Positions 36,119 to 49,664 of a stretch of DNA of 64,000 nt are shown here, piece by piece. How positions within the stretch are numbered: position 1 is the first letter of the stretch; every line of letters begins with the position of its first letter. The DNA is taken from positions 35,575,571 to 35,639,570 of the forward strand of contig NC_067123.1 in the NCBI RefSeq assembly GCF_021347895.1, given 5' to 3'. The notes below the pieces were generated by a model, which made no database searches, had not been told where the DNA came from, and saw only the letters and a list, made by a program, of their open reading frames with translations. The position numbers and the translations under genes were made by a program. The DNA comes from Acanthochromis polyacanthus (lineage: Eukaryota; Chordata; Actinopteri; Pomacentridae).

Positions 36119-36592
36119 ATTGGGCAACTCCTCAATAATTAAGCTACTAACATGAAAACTGTTCCCCAACCACAAAGCCACATATACATTAAATGAACAA
36201 ACAGGTAATAAATGGCAACCTAAGAGCTCTTTCACAGCTTACTGCAGAATGTTTGCGAATAAATCACAAGAGATACCTCTGTTTAAGGTAGTTTAGTAGC
36301 AATGTTGCTCGTCCACCACAAAGCACCCACAAAAAATGCAAAAAAAGGAAATCCTTGGTACTCAGACTTACTTAAACACCCAACTTTGACAAAAGATACT
36401 GCAAAACATACTGTAAAAGAGATTTTTCCAATATCAAACACATACCATGTCCTCGATTATTTTGAAAAGCAACCATCTCAGAGAGGAAACAAACTCATTT
36501 TTTATACTATAGTGAATCTGTCAGTATGTGTAGTTATAAAAGGCTGCAGTGCGGTGCTCAACCTTGAATATGCCAGTATACATACTCCACGT
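36119..36592. other. unique non-coding sequence, nothing recognised
   Basis: A 141-codon frame starts at 36302 but is extended by the CA tract and has no domain. Confidence 0.5.

Positions 36593-36619
<27 letters not shown>
36593..36619. repeat. (AC)13 microsatellite
   Basis: This is a 27-nt pure tract. Confidence 0.95.
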
Positions 36620-36623
<4 letters not shown>

Positions 36624-37139
36624 CACATACTGTACACGCTAATGCTCAGAGCTGGCAGCACAGACAGAGCCCATCTTTGTCATTCCTCTCTCTGTATATT
36701 TCTGTTTATATTCATCCCACGCTTTGAAGTGGTCATACCATTGCGTGTTAGTTTTGATGCTCTAATGAAAAGACTGTTTTCATGTGACGCACGGGAAAAT
36801 GGAAACTATGATTCTCTCTCTCTCTCTCTCTTCATCTGTGTCAGTGTTTTCGATCCATTCTCCTCATTTGCCCCGTCACCTTCTATCACTTTGGCCCACC
36901 GCTGTAATTTTATTGTTTTAGGTAATTACATCTCTCCAAATATCATCTCCTGCCCCGTCCGTCTTTTTTCCCCTCTTTTTTTTGTTCCAATGGTGCCTGC
37001 GCACCACTTCTCTCTCTTTTTGTCCCCTGCATCATTATTCTCACTCGCTGACTTACATTTGTGCTATTATATATTCCCTCTCACTGTATCGTTTTCTCTG
37101 TTCTCTGCTAACCCAAATGGCAATTTGAGATGCTGCAAA

Positions 37140-37143
<4 letters not shown>
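36620..37143. other. pyrimidine-rich non-coding sequence
   Basis: A (CT)n run lies at 36812-36831, and the + strand is C/T-rich to about 37110. This and the flanking repeats create a 216-codon open frame that I reject as a gene. Confidence 0.6.
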
Positions 37144-37183
<40 letters not shown>

Positions 37184-37193
37184 TGTGTGTGTG
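37144..37193. repeat. (GT)n microsatellite, one GG interruption
   Basis: This is a 50-nt tract, broken once at 37176-37177. Confidence 0.98.
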
Positions 37194-38179
37194 GTTTGAC
37201 GTGGGTTCTAATTGCGTGACTCTTTATGGGGGAAATATGTAGAAGTTGGTCCTCATCAGTGGCTTGTAATGATCAAAAATCTCTCATCAAAGAGCAAGAA
37301 AAACGAAGATACAAACAGAGGACAGCAGTTCTGTACTTTAATCTTGTGCCTGGTCAGCATGAACATAGCAACTATATTCAGCTTACTATATCAGAGCTAC
37401 GTCACGTACACATTACGTATCTATGAAGGACATTTCAGAAATTTAAAAAAAGAAGAAATTGAACATTTTCTAATACATATCCACACTTTATGATGTGCTG
37501 TTTAACTTTGTTGTCTTGAATTGTTTTTCTCTTCCTTTTTTTTGTACATCTCTTTAGTTGTTCTTCTTTTCTGTGATATTTTTTAGTTTTTGTAACAGTC
37601 TGTCTCTTGTCTCGGGCCTAAAAAATTCCTAATTCCTTTCACGATTGCACAAGCAAAGACACAAAAACTTACAGAAGATTAGCACAAAGATTCTTGTCTC
37701 TGCTGCTGAACTAAACGCTCTCACCACAGCCGGGGTGTATTCTAAACAAGTTGCTTTCCATTATGTTTGACCAAAAAAAAAGTGTTGGCCTGAACTATAA
37801 ACATGCAGTTTAATACATGACGTTAAAATACATAGGCGGATTTATTTATCTTGGTGCATTTTGCAAAGGAAAGGGACAGGAGCTGTGGCCAAACCCTGCT
37901 GAACTATGGTAACGGTCCACTGTGCTGACACTTTCTTGAAAAAAAAAAAAACTCAGCCAGTTCCCAAACTTTCCACAGTTGTCATGTGTCCAGGTCTGTG
38001 AGTTTGCATGTATGTGCAACAGACGGGGAAGAAGAAGAAGAAAGGGCGCCTGTGTATTCTGTCTGTGTGTGTAGAGTGTGTGTGTGATTGCTTTCCCCCT
38101 GCGTTGTGTGATTAGATTTGTCTCCTTTACCTTCAGGGTTGTTGTTTTTGTCTGCTAGCCAGTATATAAAAGCTACGGG

Positions 38180-38181
<2 letters not shown>
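37194..38181. other. unique non-coding sequence
   Basis: No gene is recognised. TG words appear near 38050-38085. TATATAAAAG at 38163-38172 is a TATA-box-like string without other promoter signals. Confidence 0.5.
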
Positions 38182-38213
<32 letters not shown>

Positions 38214-38347
38214 GGCATGCACGCACACACACACACACAGTCTCCACAAAAAAATCACTTGCACATTAAAGACCCTTGTGGCACAGCAGCGCATAGTCAT
38301 GGATGGCCGCCAATAATTCATCTATACTACAATATTACTCATGTAGA

Positions 38348-38381
<34 letters not shown>

Positions 38382-38389
38382 TACACACA
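38182..38389. repeat. cluster of three (CA)n tracts
   Basis: CA runs lie at 38182-38210, 38224-38239 and 38351-38379, separated by unique sequence. Confidence 0.95.
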
Positions 38390-41044
38390 CATGGCAAAGC
38401 CATTAGCCGCTCTAAGCTGCAGACACTCAAAGCTTTGTAGAAATAACAGCCGCTTTTGTCGAGGATAATAAAAGATTTATTGTAATGAAATGTATTAGCG
38501 TTCTGAACGACACAACTGCAGCAGCAAACAGGCCTTTTATATGCAGGAATCCAGAAAGAAAGACTCGCAGGTATTCAACAAGATCTTGATAAAGTGATTC
38601 CTTCGGAAAACATCCCATATTATGTTTCTGCTCTCAAAAGCAAGACTTGGAAAAAAGAAAATCATCGACATTGCACCTGGTTTTAATGAGAAGCAATCCA
38701 CAAAGCCCAGCAGGAGTACCAAGAGTAACATTTTTGATAATTTGCAAAAACAAATTTCGAATTGCAACACAAAAAGAAACAATCTAATATCCTGTAAAAT
38801 ACCTCTCAGGGATGTCAAGCCGTTACGCTGTGTTGAATTGTAAGAAAATCCATGTACAGCATCAAATGAAGTTAAAAAAAGATATAATGAATCCAAGAGG
38901 CCATCTAGATGGTTTGACTTTGTGCAGGATGTGTGTAGTGCTGCAAAAAGTGAGAAAGGCAGTGTGCCTTAAAAAGAGAAGGGGACTTGTAATTCAAAAG
39001 AATTAATAAATCTTCATAGTAATTTGTGATTCTGTGCATATATTTCATCAAACCATGTAGGGGTATCACCATGGCAAATGTTTTTATGCCTGCTCCAAAC
39101 GTGCACACTGAGCAAAGCGTAAAGGCTGTTATCAGGGAGAATGACAAGATGAGGCAATCATTCATTCCTCAAAGGTACATTTCTGATGTTCTACTTGTTT
39201 CTATGTGCAAAAAAATAAAATGAAAACGAGTTGTATGAAGAAAGAAAAAGACCTGAAGAGAGAAGTTGTGACCTATCACTGCAGTGAAGTAGGTGTGCTT
39301 GTTGGATTGTCAGTTTCACAAAGTCACAGAAGTTGTCAGATACCCAAACTCCTCCACTTCCACCACTGCAAAGGTCTTTGTGTGTTTCAGACATTGTTTG
39401 ACAAGCTGAAAAGCAATTTTAATGAAGCATACTGACATCTTTTGGCAGTTTTTAAAACGACAATAGCATTGCATCAAAATGCAGCCTCCTCGTTGATTTC
39501 CATGCAACATTATCACAGCAGGCCACATTTCAAAGGCATAATAAACCACTGATGAGTGTCTTGGGGTCTGATTTGCCGACAAACTTGTGGATTTATTACC
39601 AACTTTTTAGACTACATGTCATGTTTTCATGACCACACCAACACAGTCTGCAGTAAACAAGCAGCCCTGAAACTAATACAGAAGTCTCCAAACAGCATAA
39701 AAGCAAGAAAGTGTCAAGGCTATAAAAACAAATAGGATTCTTTGGCTGTTTAATATTATGGTGCTATTCAAAAGAGAAACATATAGATTGGGTTAGTTGT
39801 TGTGTTAGAGGGACATCATATGGATTGTAGGAGGCAGTGTAACGGAAAATAAATTTGAAGGTTTGCCTTCTCGATTCTGTGACTGATGATGGTTTGAAGC
39901 GGGTGATCAGTAACCTGTAATAGATTATACATCCAGGGCAACTTTCCCAAACTTTCCTCCCGGTTGAAAAATATGCGAGAGCAGAGATAATTCATTTCAG
40001 CGCAGTTTGTGTCCCGCGCTGGCGTCGTTAATTCTGCAACTCGTCTGCAGCAATTTGGTCACAGCTTGTAGATTTTTTTTTTTCCAGAGGTACAGTTTGT
40101 TCCCAGTCTGTGCTGCCATCACCACCAGTGCTCCACCACACACCCCCCACACACACAGATACATTATGCACACAGCTGGACAGCAGTCGCCTTGAACTAC
40201 CCGCTGTCACTGTGGGTGTGTGTTGACTGCACTATTAAAGCAAAATCCCACCCTCAGTTCCTCTTTCGCTGCTTCATACCATCGATCTGCGATGCTCGGT
40301 GCACTCGGGCAGTTATTTTGTGATTAAGTGTTGCAATTTACTAGTTCGCTGTACCTTCTCCTTCTCAACCTGTCCAGAGCTACAGTTAATGCTTCCCTGC
40401 ATTTCCCAGAATGACTTCAACTGATTCCCCTCAGATCAGAAATCAACTTGTTGCTTTTTCGCTCAGCTTTGTGTAGGTGGGAAGAGCAGTAGTCAAAAGC
40501 AAGACGGCGAGATTTGTTCCTATCGAGAAAGAATGACTCGCACTCTTTTAGTCGAAACGCAACGTGTCTTAAAGCTGCAATGCATTATGGACTGTGGACA
40601 GCGGGTGGAGAAATTCATCCCTGGTTTCTATTCTTTAATAGATTATGATTGTTGATTCTCGGTAAAACAAAATAAAAAGAAGACTCTTAGCAGGACTTCT
40701 TGCTGAGACTGACTGTAAAAAACGTTGTGCCACTGCACTGGAGATATCTCTATTTCATATTCTTATTAATTCATTCATACTAGTGATTTAATCTTCATCT
40801 TCCTGAGCTTCTCATTAGAGGATAGCGCTGCAGCCAGGACTTTATAAATACTCACGAGCTGTGGGAATTTGGTCATGACTCCATATTTCAGCAGCGCAGC
40901 TCCACCCACATTAAACATACTAACTGGTAGTCTAAAAAAAGGAAAGAAAAAGACTCATATACAGCTGATATCACCCTACTTTATGGTCTAAATGTTTCTG
41001 CAATGACATATCTAGTGCAGAATTCTATTCATTGTATTTCCATT
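38390..41044. other. unique non-coding sequence, nothing recognised
   Basis: No element or RNA is recognised. The 119-codon minus-strand frame at 38537-38896 and the overlapping plus-strand frames were read and show no domain. A short CA run lies at 40146-40160. Confidence 0.5.
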
Positions 41045-41640
41045 AAATCTCTAAACCCCTAAGCCAGCTGATGGGCTGAAAGGAAAGTTAAGCTATAAAC
41101 AAAAATTATACCATTTATCAGAGCCAGAAACTTTTAAAGCTGGGGAAAAAAGCAGATTTTCAACTGTCTGACGATCATGAATGACTCACGACTCAAATCT
41201 CAGCTTGAAATCCTGTTTTTTTCCCATCAAAATCACTTCATTTTATATGCCTCATTTAAAATTGTCAAAAATAAAGCAATTGTAGTAACGCAATTCAGTA
41301 AAATGTATTTCTGACTCAGAAGTGACCAACAGTCAAGGGGGGGAAAAAATCTGGTGAACTGCAGGCAGTGTTCACACAGAGCAGAGAAGAAACATGGAAA
41401 AAGTTGAAAATATACTTTGTTAACACCTGTGGGCCCTTCGAAAAATATGATGCACGTCAATTACAGTTTTTAAAGAAATCAAACTCTGTTTTTTCCCCCT
41501 TTAAGCGACTCATGGTGTTATAACTGTGCCAAACTATACAAAATGCATTTTATGCTTGTCTTTATTTCTAGCCAGCCATGGCTGTTCTGTTTCTATAGAA
41601 GTGCAGGACTTTAGATTGCAGTGAAAAATGGGTCCACAGT
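41045..41640 (+). mobile_element. dispersed repeat family X, copy 2, uninterrupted
   Basis: It is collinear with 26895-27870: AACCCCTAAGCCAGC (41055), CTCATTTAAAATTGTC (41251), TGAACTGCAGGCAGTGTTCA (41354), CTATACAAAATGCATTT (41534) and CTGTTTCTATAGAAGTGCAG (41586). Similarity is patchy, so the copies are old. No terminal repeats could be fixed. Confidence 0.6.
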
Positions 41641-44040
41641 GACTTAAAATATGACAGGGGCAGAAAAAAAACAACCAGCAACTGATTGATGTTCAGAGGA
41701 TGAACTGTAATTTATGCGGAATCATGCAGTTTAAGCTCTACTAGGAATATCAAAACTCTCACACTAAATGTGGCAATCTGACTTTTTGAGCTGTGTGAAG
41801 GTTCTGTTTAGTTCAGTTGTACGTTTTTGTTAAAACTTAAACAAAAAGTGCTGTGCAATATTGAAAATCTGGTTATGTTTGCATTAATTTGGGGCCATTT
41901 CCCTTCAGCTGCTCTTTCCTTTCATGTCATTTAAATCTATTTGAAAAAAATTTGTAAAAACCAGTTTGGTCAATAAATCAAGATTCAAGAATTGCAAAAC
42001 AAAAAATTAGCACTAAAACACCTGACAAGGAGTCTTTTATTGCAACACTTGTCAAACGTCTCGGTGGATTTTGTCCTTTTACATCAGAAAGAAATATACT
42101 GTAAGACTGATACTTTGTCCAGCTTTCATCAGCTACCTGCTCTACTGCAGATGGAATAACAACTTCTTTGCATCCAGTATCTGATCCCTTACCATCTGTA
42201 TATAAACACTTTCGACAAGCTTGTACCAAAATTCAGATGTTTAACCCCAACAAATCACACTCGGCGAACGCTGGAGGCAAGTTTCTGGCGTTTCGTCTGC
42301 AGAAACAGCTACTTGAATTCAAACAGCGATGCTTGTAAACCAGTATGAAAATAAACCTGCCATCATATTGAGAATAATCACAATGACTTGAAACCTTAAC
42401 CACAGGGGAATGTTTCCCACAGGATATTTTCTCCTCTCCTTTCTCAGACTCTCCGGTTAAATGTCAGAAATGCTGTGTGATGATTTTATTACTACAACAC
42501 TCCGTAGCGGGAGCGAGGATTTGTGCGCTCACACACAGTCGCTGCTTTTATTAATGTAAAACTAGAACAGCAGTCATGTAACACATGTGGTTTAAATACA
42601 GCGAGGGCCCTCATGTATTACAATCAGAAACAGCAGTAAGTGAGCGACACACACACACACATATATGCATGAAATCACACACACCTATTCTCACACACAC
42701 ATACTCAGGTATAGTGAATAATAGCTGGTTTGTGCATCTGGCTCGAATATTGAATTTATTATTCCTGTTGTGGAGGCGAGCCGACCGGATGCGTATGAGG
42801 CTGTTACAGCGAGACAGATAGATTTGGAAATATTACTCATGTAATCCACATTCCAGCAGAAAACTCCACCTCCCATATTTTTTTCCCCTCATTTTACAGC
42901 TTGACACTGTTTACCGCATGCTGCCCAAAAGCGTCATCTTTTTCAAAAATAGAGATTTGTGGTAAAAACCGAGCAGTTTGCCTTTGACACAAATGTGTTT
43001 TAATATTGCAGAACACGGCGTGAAGGGTTTTCTCGGTGCCAGGGTCAACTGAATCACTCTGCACACGTAGGAGACGACCGGTCTGATGCAAGAACCGCTG
43101 GTATAAACACATTTATTCTTGTGACGTGCAGTGCAGCGGATTTGATGGCGTTCACCGCTTTTATTGAAATTAGAAGCACAAACAAAAGTGGTCACTGTAG
43201 CAACACCTGCCGTATGCTATTCCTCACCTGGTCTCATTGACCAGTTCAAATCATGGACCACTACCAGATGTTTTGAGATTATAACTTTCCATTGAGTACT
43301 CTGAAGACAAAGTGGCGGCTGTATTCATATTTCCTCATTCATTCTGCATCCTGCCAGTGCCGTCTCTCTAACACTACTAAATGTGCAATGTTTTGCCTGC
43401 AGATTTCCAGCTGTGGGACTTGAAACTCTCTGGGGCAAATTTAATCCGGCATTTTATGTTTTTTGAGAACTGAATTTGCCCACAAATAGAGCAGAATAGA
43501 TATGATTTTATGGCAATCACTTAAGATTTATTCCAACAAACACCATCTTAGCCGGTGGCTTCATTGGGATAGAGAAAATAAGTTCTGACAAAGGATTGTC
43601 TTGTTAGGAGAATTTGTTTAATTTGAGATACATGTAAGAGAAAACTTGATGAAGAACTCCAAGAGTGGATAAAAATAGCAGAGTTATTCCAAATCGAATC
43701 CTCTGCTCGACCATGTCTGATTTGTTTCAAACTTTTTTATATCATAAACCACGGATATTTAAAATGGTATCTGTGAAATTTTAGCTTAACATATGAAGTC
43801 GTTTCCAAAATAGTTCTCTAAAAAACTGCCTGTCGACCCACCTTCAGTTTCACCAACCTACAAAATGTGATCTGATTTATAAAACCATTTTTGAAACTCC
43901 AGAACTCTGCTTGGATCACATCACCTTGTAAAATTCTTGCTTTTGTGGTAAACATATCATACCTGCTCAATCAGTTACGAAAGTCTGACAAAAATTACTT
44001 CTTCTCTCATTTGTGACCAAGTATTTAATTTTTATAAGTT
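41641..44040. other. unique non-coding sequence, nothing recognised
   Basis: A CA run with ATATATG lies at 42650-42668. Open frames are short and domain-free. Confidence 0.5.
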
Positions 44041-44560
44041 ATGTATGTAGAGCAAGGAACAACATTTGTCCGGCAGGTCGAGCCTGTCTCACCACCTCAA
44101 CACCAGATCCTTGGCAGCTGAGAGGGGCTTGTGATTGGGGGATACTGGGAGAGCTCACTAGAGGAGGCCTATGAGCGCAAGAAGCTGAAATATATGGAGC
44201 TTGCCGTTGATGCAAACCAGCGAGGTTGGAAAGGTGAAGGTCCGACCTGTTGCAATAGGCTGCAGGAGCTGTGCAGCCACCTCAACATCCAGGCTTCCAT
44301 GGGAGATGGGAGTACGTGGGAAGGCCCACCAGCAATGACCTCTCTAGAGCTGCTGAAAAGGGAAGTCATTAGATGTGGATGAAGAGCAAGGACTCCACTT
44401 GGGCCTTCAAGTGAGGAGATGGCATCTATAGGGGCTGAACCCTCCTGGAGATGTGGGCCTATCAGTGAAACACTGAGGAAGAAGTGATAACCCAGAGGAC
44501 GCCCTCACTCACTTGACCATCCCACAGAGTCTAAGGTGTCTCATGTATACATGAAGGGAT
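44041..44560 (+). pseudogene. non-LTR retrotransposon (LINE) ORF2 C-terminal remnant
   Basis: The frame 44131-44382 contains AYERKKLKYMELAVDANQ followed by RGWKGEG (residues about 13-37). To my reading this matches the region after the reverse-transcriptase domain of fish LINE ORF2 proteins, where a basic ERKK..KY..L motif is followed by GW and then a VEVGCRG-type string. Here that last string is lost, the frame has diverged and it stops at residue 84. Out-of-frame similarity to the expected LINE C-terminus seems to go on (about 44383-44490). No reverse-transcriptase catalytic box is present, so this is a short 5'-truncated, decayed copy. The base composition is more GC-rich than its neighbours, as expected for former coding sequence. 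Confidence 0.6.
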
Positions 44561-47500
44561 ATAAACACCTCGTCCTACACAACAGATCTAGTTTTGTATT
44601 ACTGTGACATGCAGCTACATACGGTCCATAGAATATCACTAGTTGATTTTTGCATCATCATTTTTGCTAATGTACATTCAAAGATATGAGTTTTCATGAT
44701 TTTCTTTCATATTTCAACTCCCACATAATGAGAGGTAATTTGTTCTACAATGTTGCAGATTCTGAGTTGATGACCTACAGAGAAATAACAGTAAAAATTT
44801 TACGTTTTGATCTTTAATAGCTTCTGAGATTGTCGCTCAAACATAACATCAAATTTCAGCATGCAAAAAGATGAACAGAAAGTGGTTTGATGGACATTTT
44901 TTTCTTCTTTCGATTATCCCAAAGTATTTGATATATCAAAGCTAAAAGTTCAAAATCACACTTAAAAATTCATATTGTTATGCTAATGTAATTTACAGAA
45001 AATCTGAAGCGGTAGAGCAGAAATACTTTTTAAAAATCCATTTTTGAATGAGACCAGTTGCAGAAAACCCCACAATGTACGGTAAAATGTGCATTTATAT
45101 AATGGCAGGTCACCATTTTACTAAAGCTCGGCAGATATTGCGCTCATTCACTTTTAGAAGCGCTTTTGTTACTTGAGAGAAAAGTGTTCTTTAAGGTGTG
45201 TTGTTGGAGAAATAGCAATAAAAAGTAGCAGGAAGGTTTTTCAACGGCACCAGTGGCACATGCTGGGACACCTTTAGACCTCCTCCTACTTAAATACATC
45301 TTCTAAATGGTTTTGTTTGGAAAAAGTAAATGCAGCCACATTGCAAACTTTCTTCTATAACCATTGAGTTATACTGGAGCATTTCTCACCAGTTCAGGAG
45401 CAGCAACTATCTGGCCGCCGGCCCACTTTCCGAGTCGGAGCGTCCCGTTAGGTATTGCCTTACCGTGTATTTTATTCATCTGCTTTTGCAGTGGTGAAGA
45501 ATGGTGCCAGTAATTGTTGCAGCTCGTCTTACTTGGTAAAATGGTGTAGAGTAAAGAACAAATAGACCTGTTGATTCAGAGACAAATAATTCTCTCTGAG
45601 GCGACAGCACGCTCCACCTCTCTGCTTATTCATTTTTTTATTCATTGCTTGCCTCAGATGTCCGTTTAAGGGTCATAGGAGGGCTTTCGGGGCACTGAGC
45701 CGTGGCCTGCTGGATGCTCACTAATGGTGGTGAAGGAACTGAAGCTTATTTTAGTGCTGCTGTGCTCCTTACTGGTCAAACAGTGGAAAAGAAGAGGGGA
45801 GTGCACTAAAATCATACAAATGTGAGTATTTTATTGTGGTAACATTTCTCAACCTGAGGTACCAACCACAAGAACAAACACACACGTGTATGTTTCTGAT
45901 TTTTTCTTTTAGTTTTAAGAGAAATTTTGATTAAAAAAAAAAAAGGAGATGGGATTAAGAGAAACTTCACTCACCCAAAAGGGGAGGATTTGCATCACTA
46001 ATTCACTTAATCAGATTTTCATGTTTTTGTTTTGGTAACACACCAATACTTACAAGCTTAACTGAACAGTAAATATGAATAATATTTTATGTAACACTGA
46101 TTTCCTACAACAGAAGTTATTTGAATGATTAGCTGGTCCACAAGAAAATAATCTAGAATTGTTTTTTAAGTATTAAGCAGTGCTTTAGGTTGTGTTGTCG
46201 GCTTAAGAACCAACAAAACCTGTTCCAGCTACTAAAATATCAATATTTTCTGGGTTTCTTAGTCCATTTTGAGCCTACTGCATGACAATAAACAGAAATT
46301 GAGGTTATTAAAGATGACATCTCGGGTTTTTGAAACTTGTGATGTACATTTATACTATTTCCTGATGTTTTACAGACTAAATAATACATAGAGTGAACTG
46401 AAATTAGTCACAGTCGAAATTAAAACGAAAAGAAACACAAACTAACACCAAATATCCGACAGAAAAATGAACAACAAGATTCCTAGCATTGCCCAAACAC
46501 ACCACAGCCCCTTTACAAAGACACACACAGCCGACTGTCGTAGATCTACACCTCCATTTACAACACAACACATGCACACACTCACACAGACAAACACAGA
46601 CAGTTCAGCTCATTGCCAATGATGTATGTGTCCAATAGAGACAGTATTGATTAGCACTGCATGGCAACAATAGATAGCTTACTGTCAACTGTGTAATATT
46701 CGGCTCCGTCTGTGTGTGATTTGGTGTGCGAGTGCGCAACAAAGTGCGCGCTGTGTGAGGGGTTTATTGCACCGTGCCGCCCAGCTCGGTTTGTGTGTGT
46801 TTTTGTGTGTGTTGTGCGTCCTCTGTTCACCTCGTCCCACAACTATAAATACGGTCTGTAACTGACTCATACTGTCCAACAAACACACACACACACAAAC
46901 AGCCATAACTATAATTTGTGTCTAACTACATCACCCTGTCCAAGGTAGCAGGATATTTATACACACATTCTCTGAACATGCTAAATTAACTGCTCCTGCA
47001 CAGCCCTCTGTCTCTGCCTCTGTGTGAATGTGTCTTTTTTTGTGTGTTGTTGCTGCTCGCAGGTCTGTTGCTGTAGTTTTTGTGTGAAGGGAGTCTCAAG
47101 GCTTGTGACGGGTGCAGTTACAACACCCAGAGCCCTTTACAACACGTGGGGGCACATAAAGGAGTATTTCTCCCCATTATAAAATCCACACAGACTGCAG
47201 TAAATAGCAAGTATGCGTGAAACACAATAATGGAAAACTACAAGGTGCGGCTGACATGTGAGTGGTGCTGCTGTTTGTCATTTCTCCACAGGGACGCTTC
47301 TGTCATCAATTAGCCGCATCGCTGTTCATCATTTCTGTCAGTTACTGGTTTAAAGTGACCAACAGAGACACCACAACACAACCAGATGACAAGAAACGTA
47401 TAGACGGATATACATCCTGCTCCGATTTTTACCACACACAGACTTCCATTGTATTTTTCTAATTGGAGACATCATCCTTGTTAAAGCTTGAACAACTTAA

Positions 47501-49664
47501 ACCCAAAGGATGTATTCACCACATAAACTGGCCTGTGGTACCCTGTTCTTTTTTATTTATTTTATTTTGCAGACCACATAAAAAAAAAACGCAAATTTTG
47601 TGTCACAGACTTCACAAAAGTCCTCGTCTTTGCAGAAGTAGCATTGGTTTTCTTATTTTCCTTAGGTATTTTGCACAAGAGCAGCCTAAAGATGCACCGT
47701 CCAAAGTCGTGTCTACAGAATCTATGACTTTAAGTGCATTCTAATAGCGTGGCATTGCATTTGGAGAGACGGGGCATGCTGGTAACCACTCATTATCTGC
47801 ATAAAGTAAGACCTCTAATGTCATTATGTCAAGCATGGTCTGATGCTTCTGGAACCTTCTGAAAAAGCCGACAGAATCAGTAACTGCACAAGTGTTTTCT
47901 TAATAAAAGAGAAGGTTTCCAAATGAGCCTCTATGTGGGTTCTGTTTCACATCCAGACAGGTGCAGCCAATGTTGGTACGACCATTGGAAGGTGAATCCT
48001 TTGTTGGATTCCTATTCAAGAGCACTAGTCACTGCTGAGTAGTATGTCCATCAAGCATTCAGTGTTGGGTAGTAGCCTCCCTCATCTCTAAAAAAAAAAA
48101 AAAGAAAGAAAAGGCCTCTGGGGACAAGTACCGTAAGTCACGTCTTGCATTATTTCTTTAGTAAGTGTTGCAGGATTACAAACAGCATAGAAATTATCAG
48201 TACAGATTTTTTCATTATTGGAGCCAAAAATGTTTAATTTTTACTGACTTCAAGGCTCCACTGCTCTGTTTCTGTATCACCTCCAAGTTTTCTGACACTT
48301 TCACTACAAACTTGAGTTTTTCCTCAGGCATTTTTACTCCAAAATAAGATGGAAGAGCTTAAAAGAGACCCGCTGTCTTCTTGGTTACATCCACTTTAGT
48401 TAGTTGGTAGGACTGAGCGATCAACCTGTGACTTGCTGTGGATGATCATATCAGAACACTGAGCGAATATTGGGGTGTACAAGCACCGTCTATACTCACA
48501 AAAATCTCAAGTGCAAAAATGCTTTAAACAGTTCATATGTTGTCTAATGAAAAAGCAGCAAAAATAAAGCTGCAACCAGTGATGATCTTTTCGTTTCATT
48601 AATACAAGACACAAAACAGTGGTGATCAAGTTAAGCTTTGGGTTAATCTGATTCTGACATTCATGGAAAATGTGAAATTCTGTGAATTTTTGAAACTGCA
48701 CCAAAGTTAAGTTGCTCCTAGAATTTCTATTATGCTTTTGTTGAGATTTCTAGTTGATTCCCACAGGCCAAAAAGATCACTCCTACCAGTAGCCAAAACT
48801 CAGACTTTAACTTCTTACATAAATACATAGTCATGAAAATTAACATGCAGTCAGAAACAGTCAGGTCAGCTCAGGTCAAGTTCAATCCAACTCATTTCTG
48901 GACACAATGACTAAGATGGTATGAAAGTGAAAATTTGCAGAAGCAAATACAACCCTGTTCCTCATTTAAGAAATCAAAATTACTTCAGACAGGCGGCATT
49001 CACCAGAATGTCAAAGACAGAAGAAATTATTGTAGCGTATTAGCTGCGGTACTATTGACTATTGACTTTTCTTTAACCTCTGCTGTTGGAGTGAAAACTG
49101 TCCAGCCGAAGGAGCAGAGGTTTGCAGGCGGTTGGAGGACGGCGGTTGATGGTGCAAATATGTCTGAGTGTTAACAAGCCCGTTAGCTTCAGTGATTTTG
49201 TTAAGCAAAAGGGCATGTAATTGCAAACATAATCCCAGGGTCAAGGAAAACAGAACAGTAGACAGAAATCAGACACAATATCAAGGAGATATTGTGTCTG
49301 AACAACATAAAGAGTGAAAATATGTCTGACATGTAGAAGTTTGGCGTTTTCCAGCATAGACCAGTGAATGTCATTAAGTAATGTGGCCACCACTCTACAC
49401 CTCATGAAAATGTTTTGATGTGGGTGGGCAGGCTATTTTATATCAGAAGATAGAAGAGTCCAACTGTAAATTAAATTTTCAACACACTGAATTTAAAGTT
49501 CTTCTCCTGGCATTAATTAAACCCCTAAAATACTCCTCTCATGTATATCAAAGTTAAATTTTTCTATGAAAGTAATCCTTTCATGCTTTAAAACGCAGCT
49601 CTAAGGCATTTGTGTGGATCTAGTAGGTCTTCGCCTCTTTCTCCACTCACCCTTCCACCATTTA
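44561..49664. other. unique non-coding sequence with minor CA runs
   Basis: CA/TG words occur at 46500-46600, 46790-46812 and 46883-46896, and poly-A runs lie at 45934-45945 and 48091-48103. A 14-bp perfect hairpin lies at 49269-49301. No gene, RNA or element termini are recognised. Confidence 0.5.
49269..49301. repeat. perfect 14-bp inverted repeat, 5-nt loop
   Basis: TCAGACACAATATC (49269-49282) and GATATTGTGTCTGA (49288-49301) are exact reverse complements around AAGGA. Confidence 0.9.

Noticed and set aside
36302..37199. Overlapping 141- and 216-codon open frames
   Set aside because: They are extended by a CA tract, a CT-rich block and a GT tract. No domain or splice pattern is seen.
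38163..38172. TATA box TATATAAAAG
   Set aside because: Isolated in AT-rich DNA beside CA tracts, with no initiator, downstream open frame or other promoter element.
38537..38896. 119-codon minus-strand frame with hydrophobic segment
   Set aside because: The hydrophobic run comes from T-rich sequence. Opposed plus-strand frames are equally open and no domain is seen.
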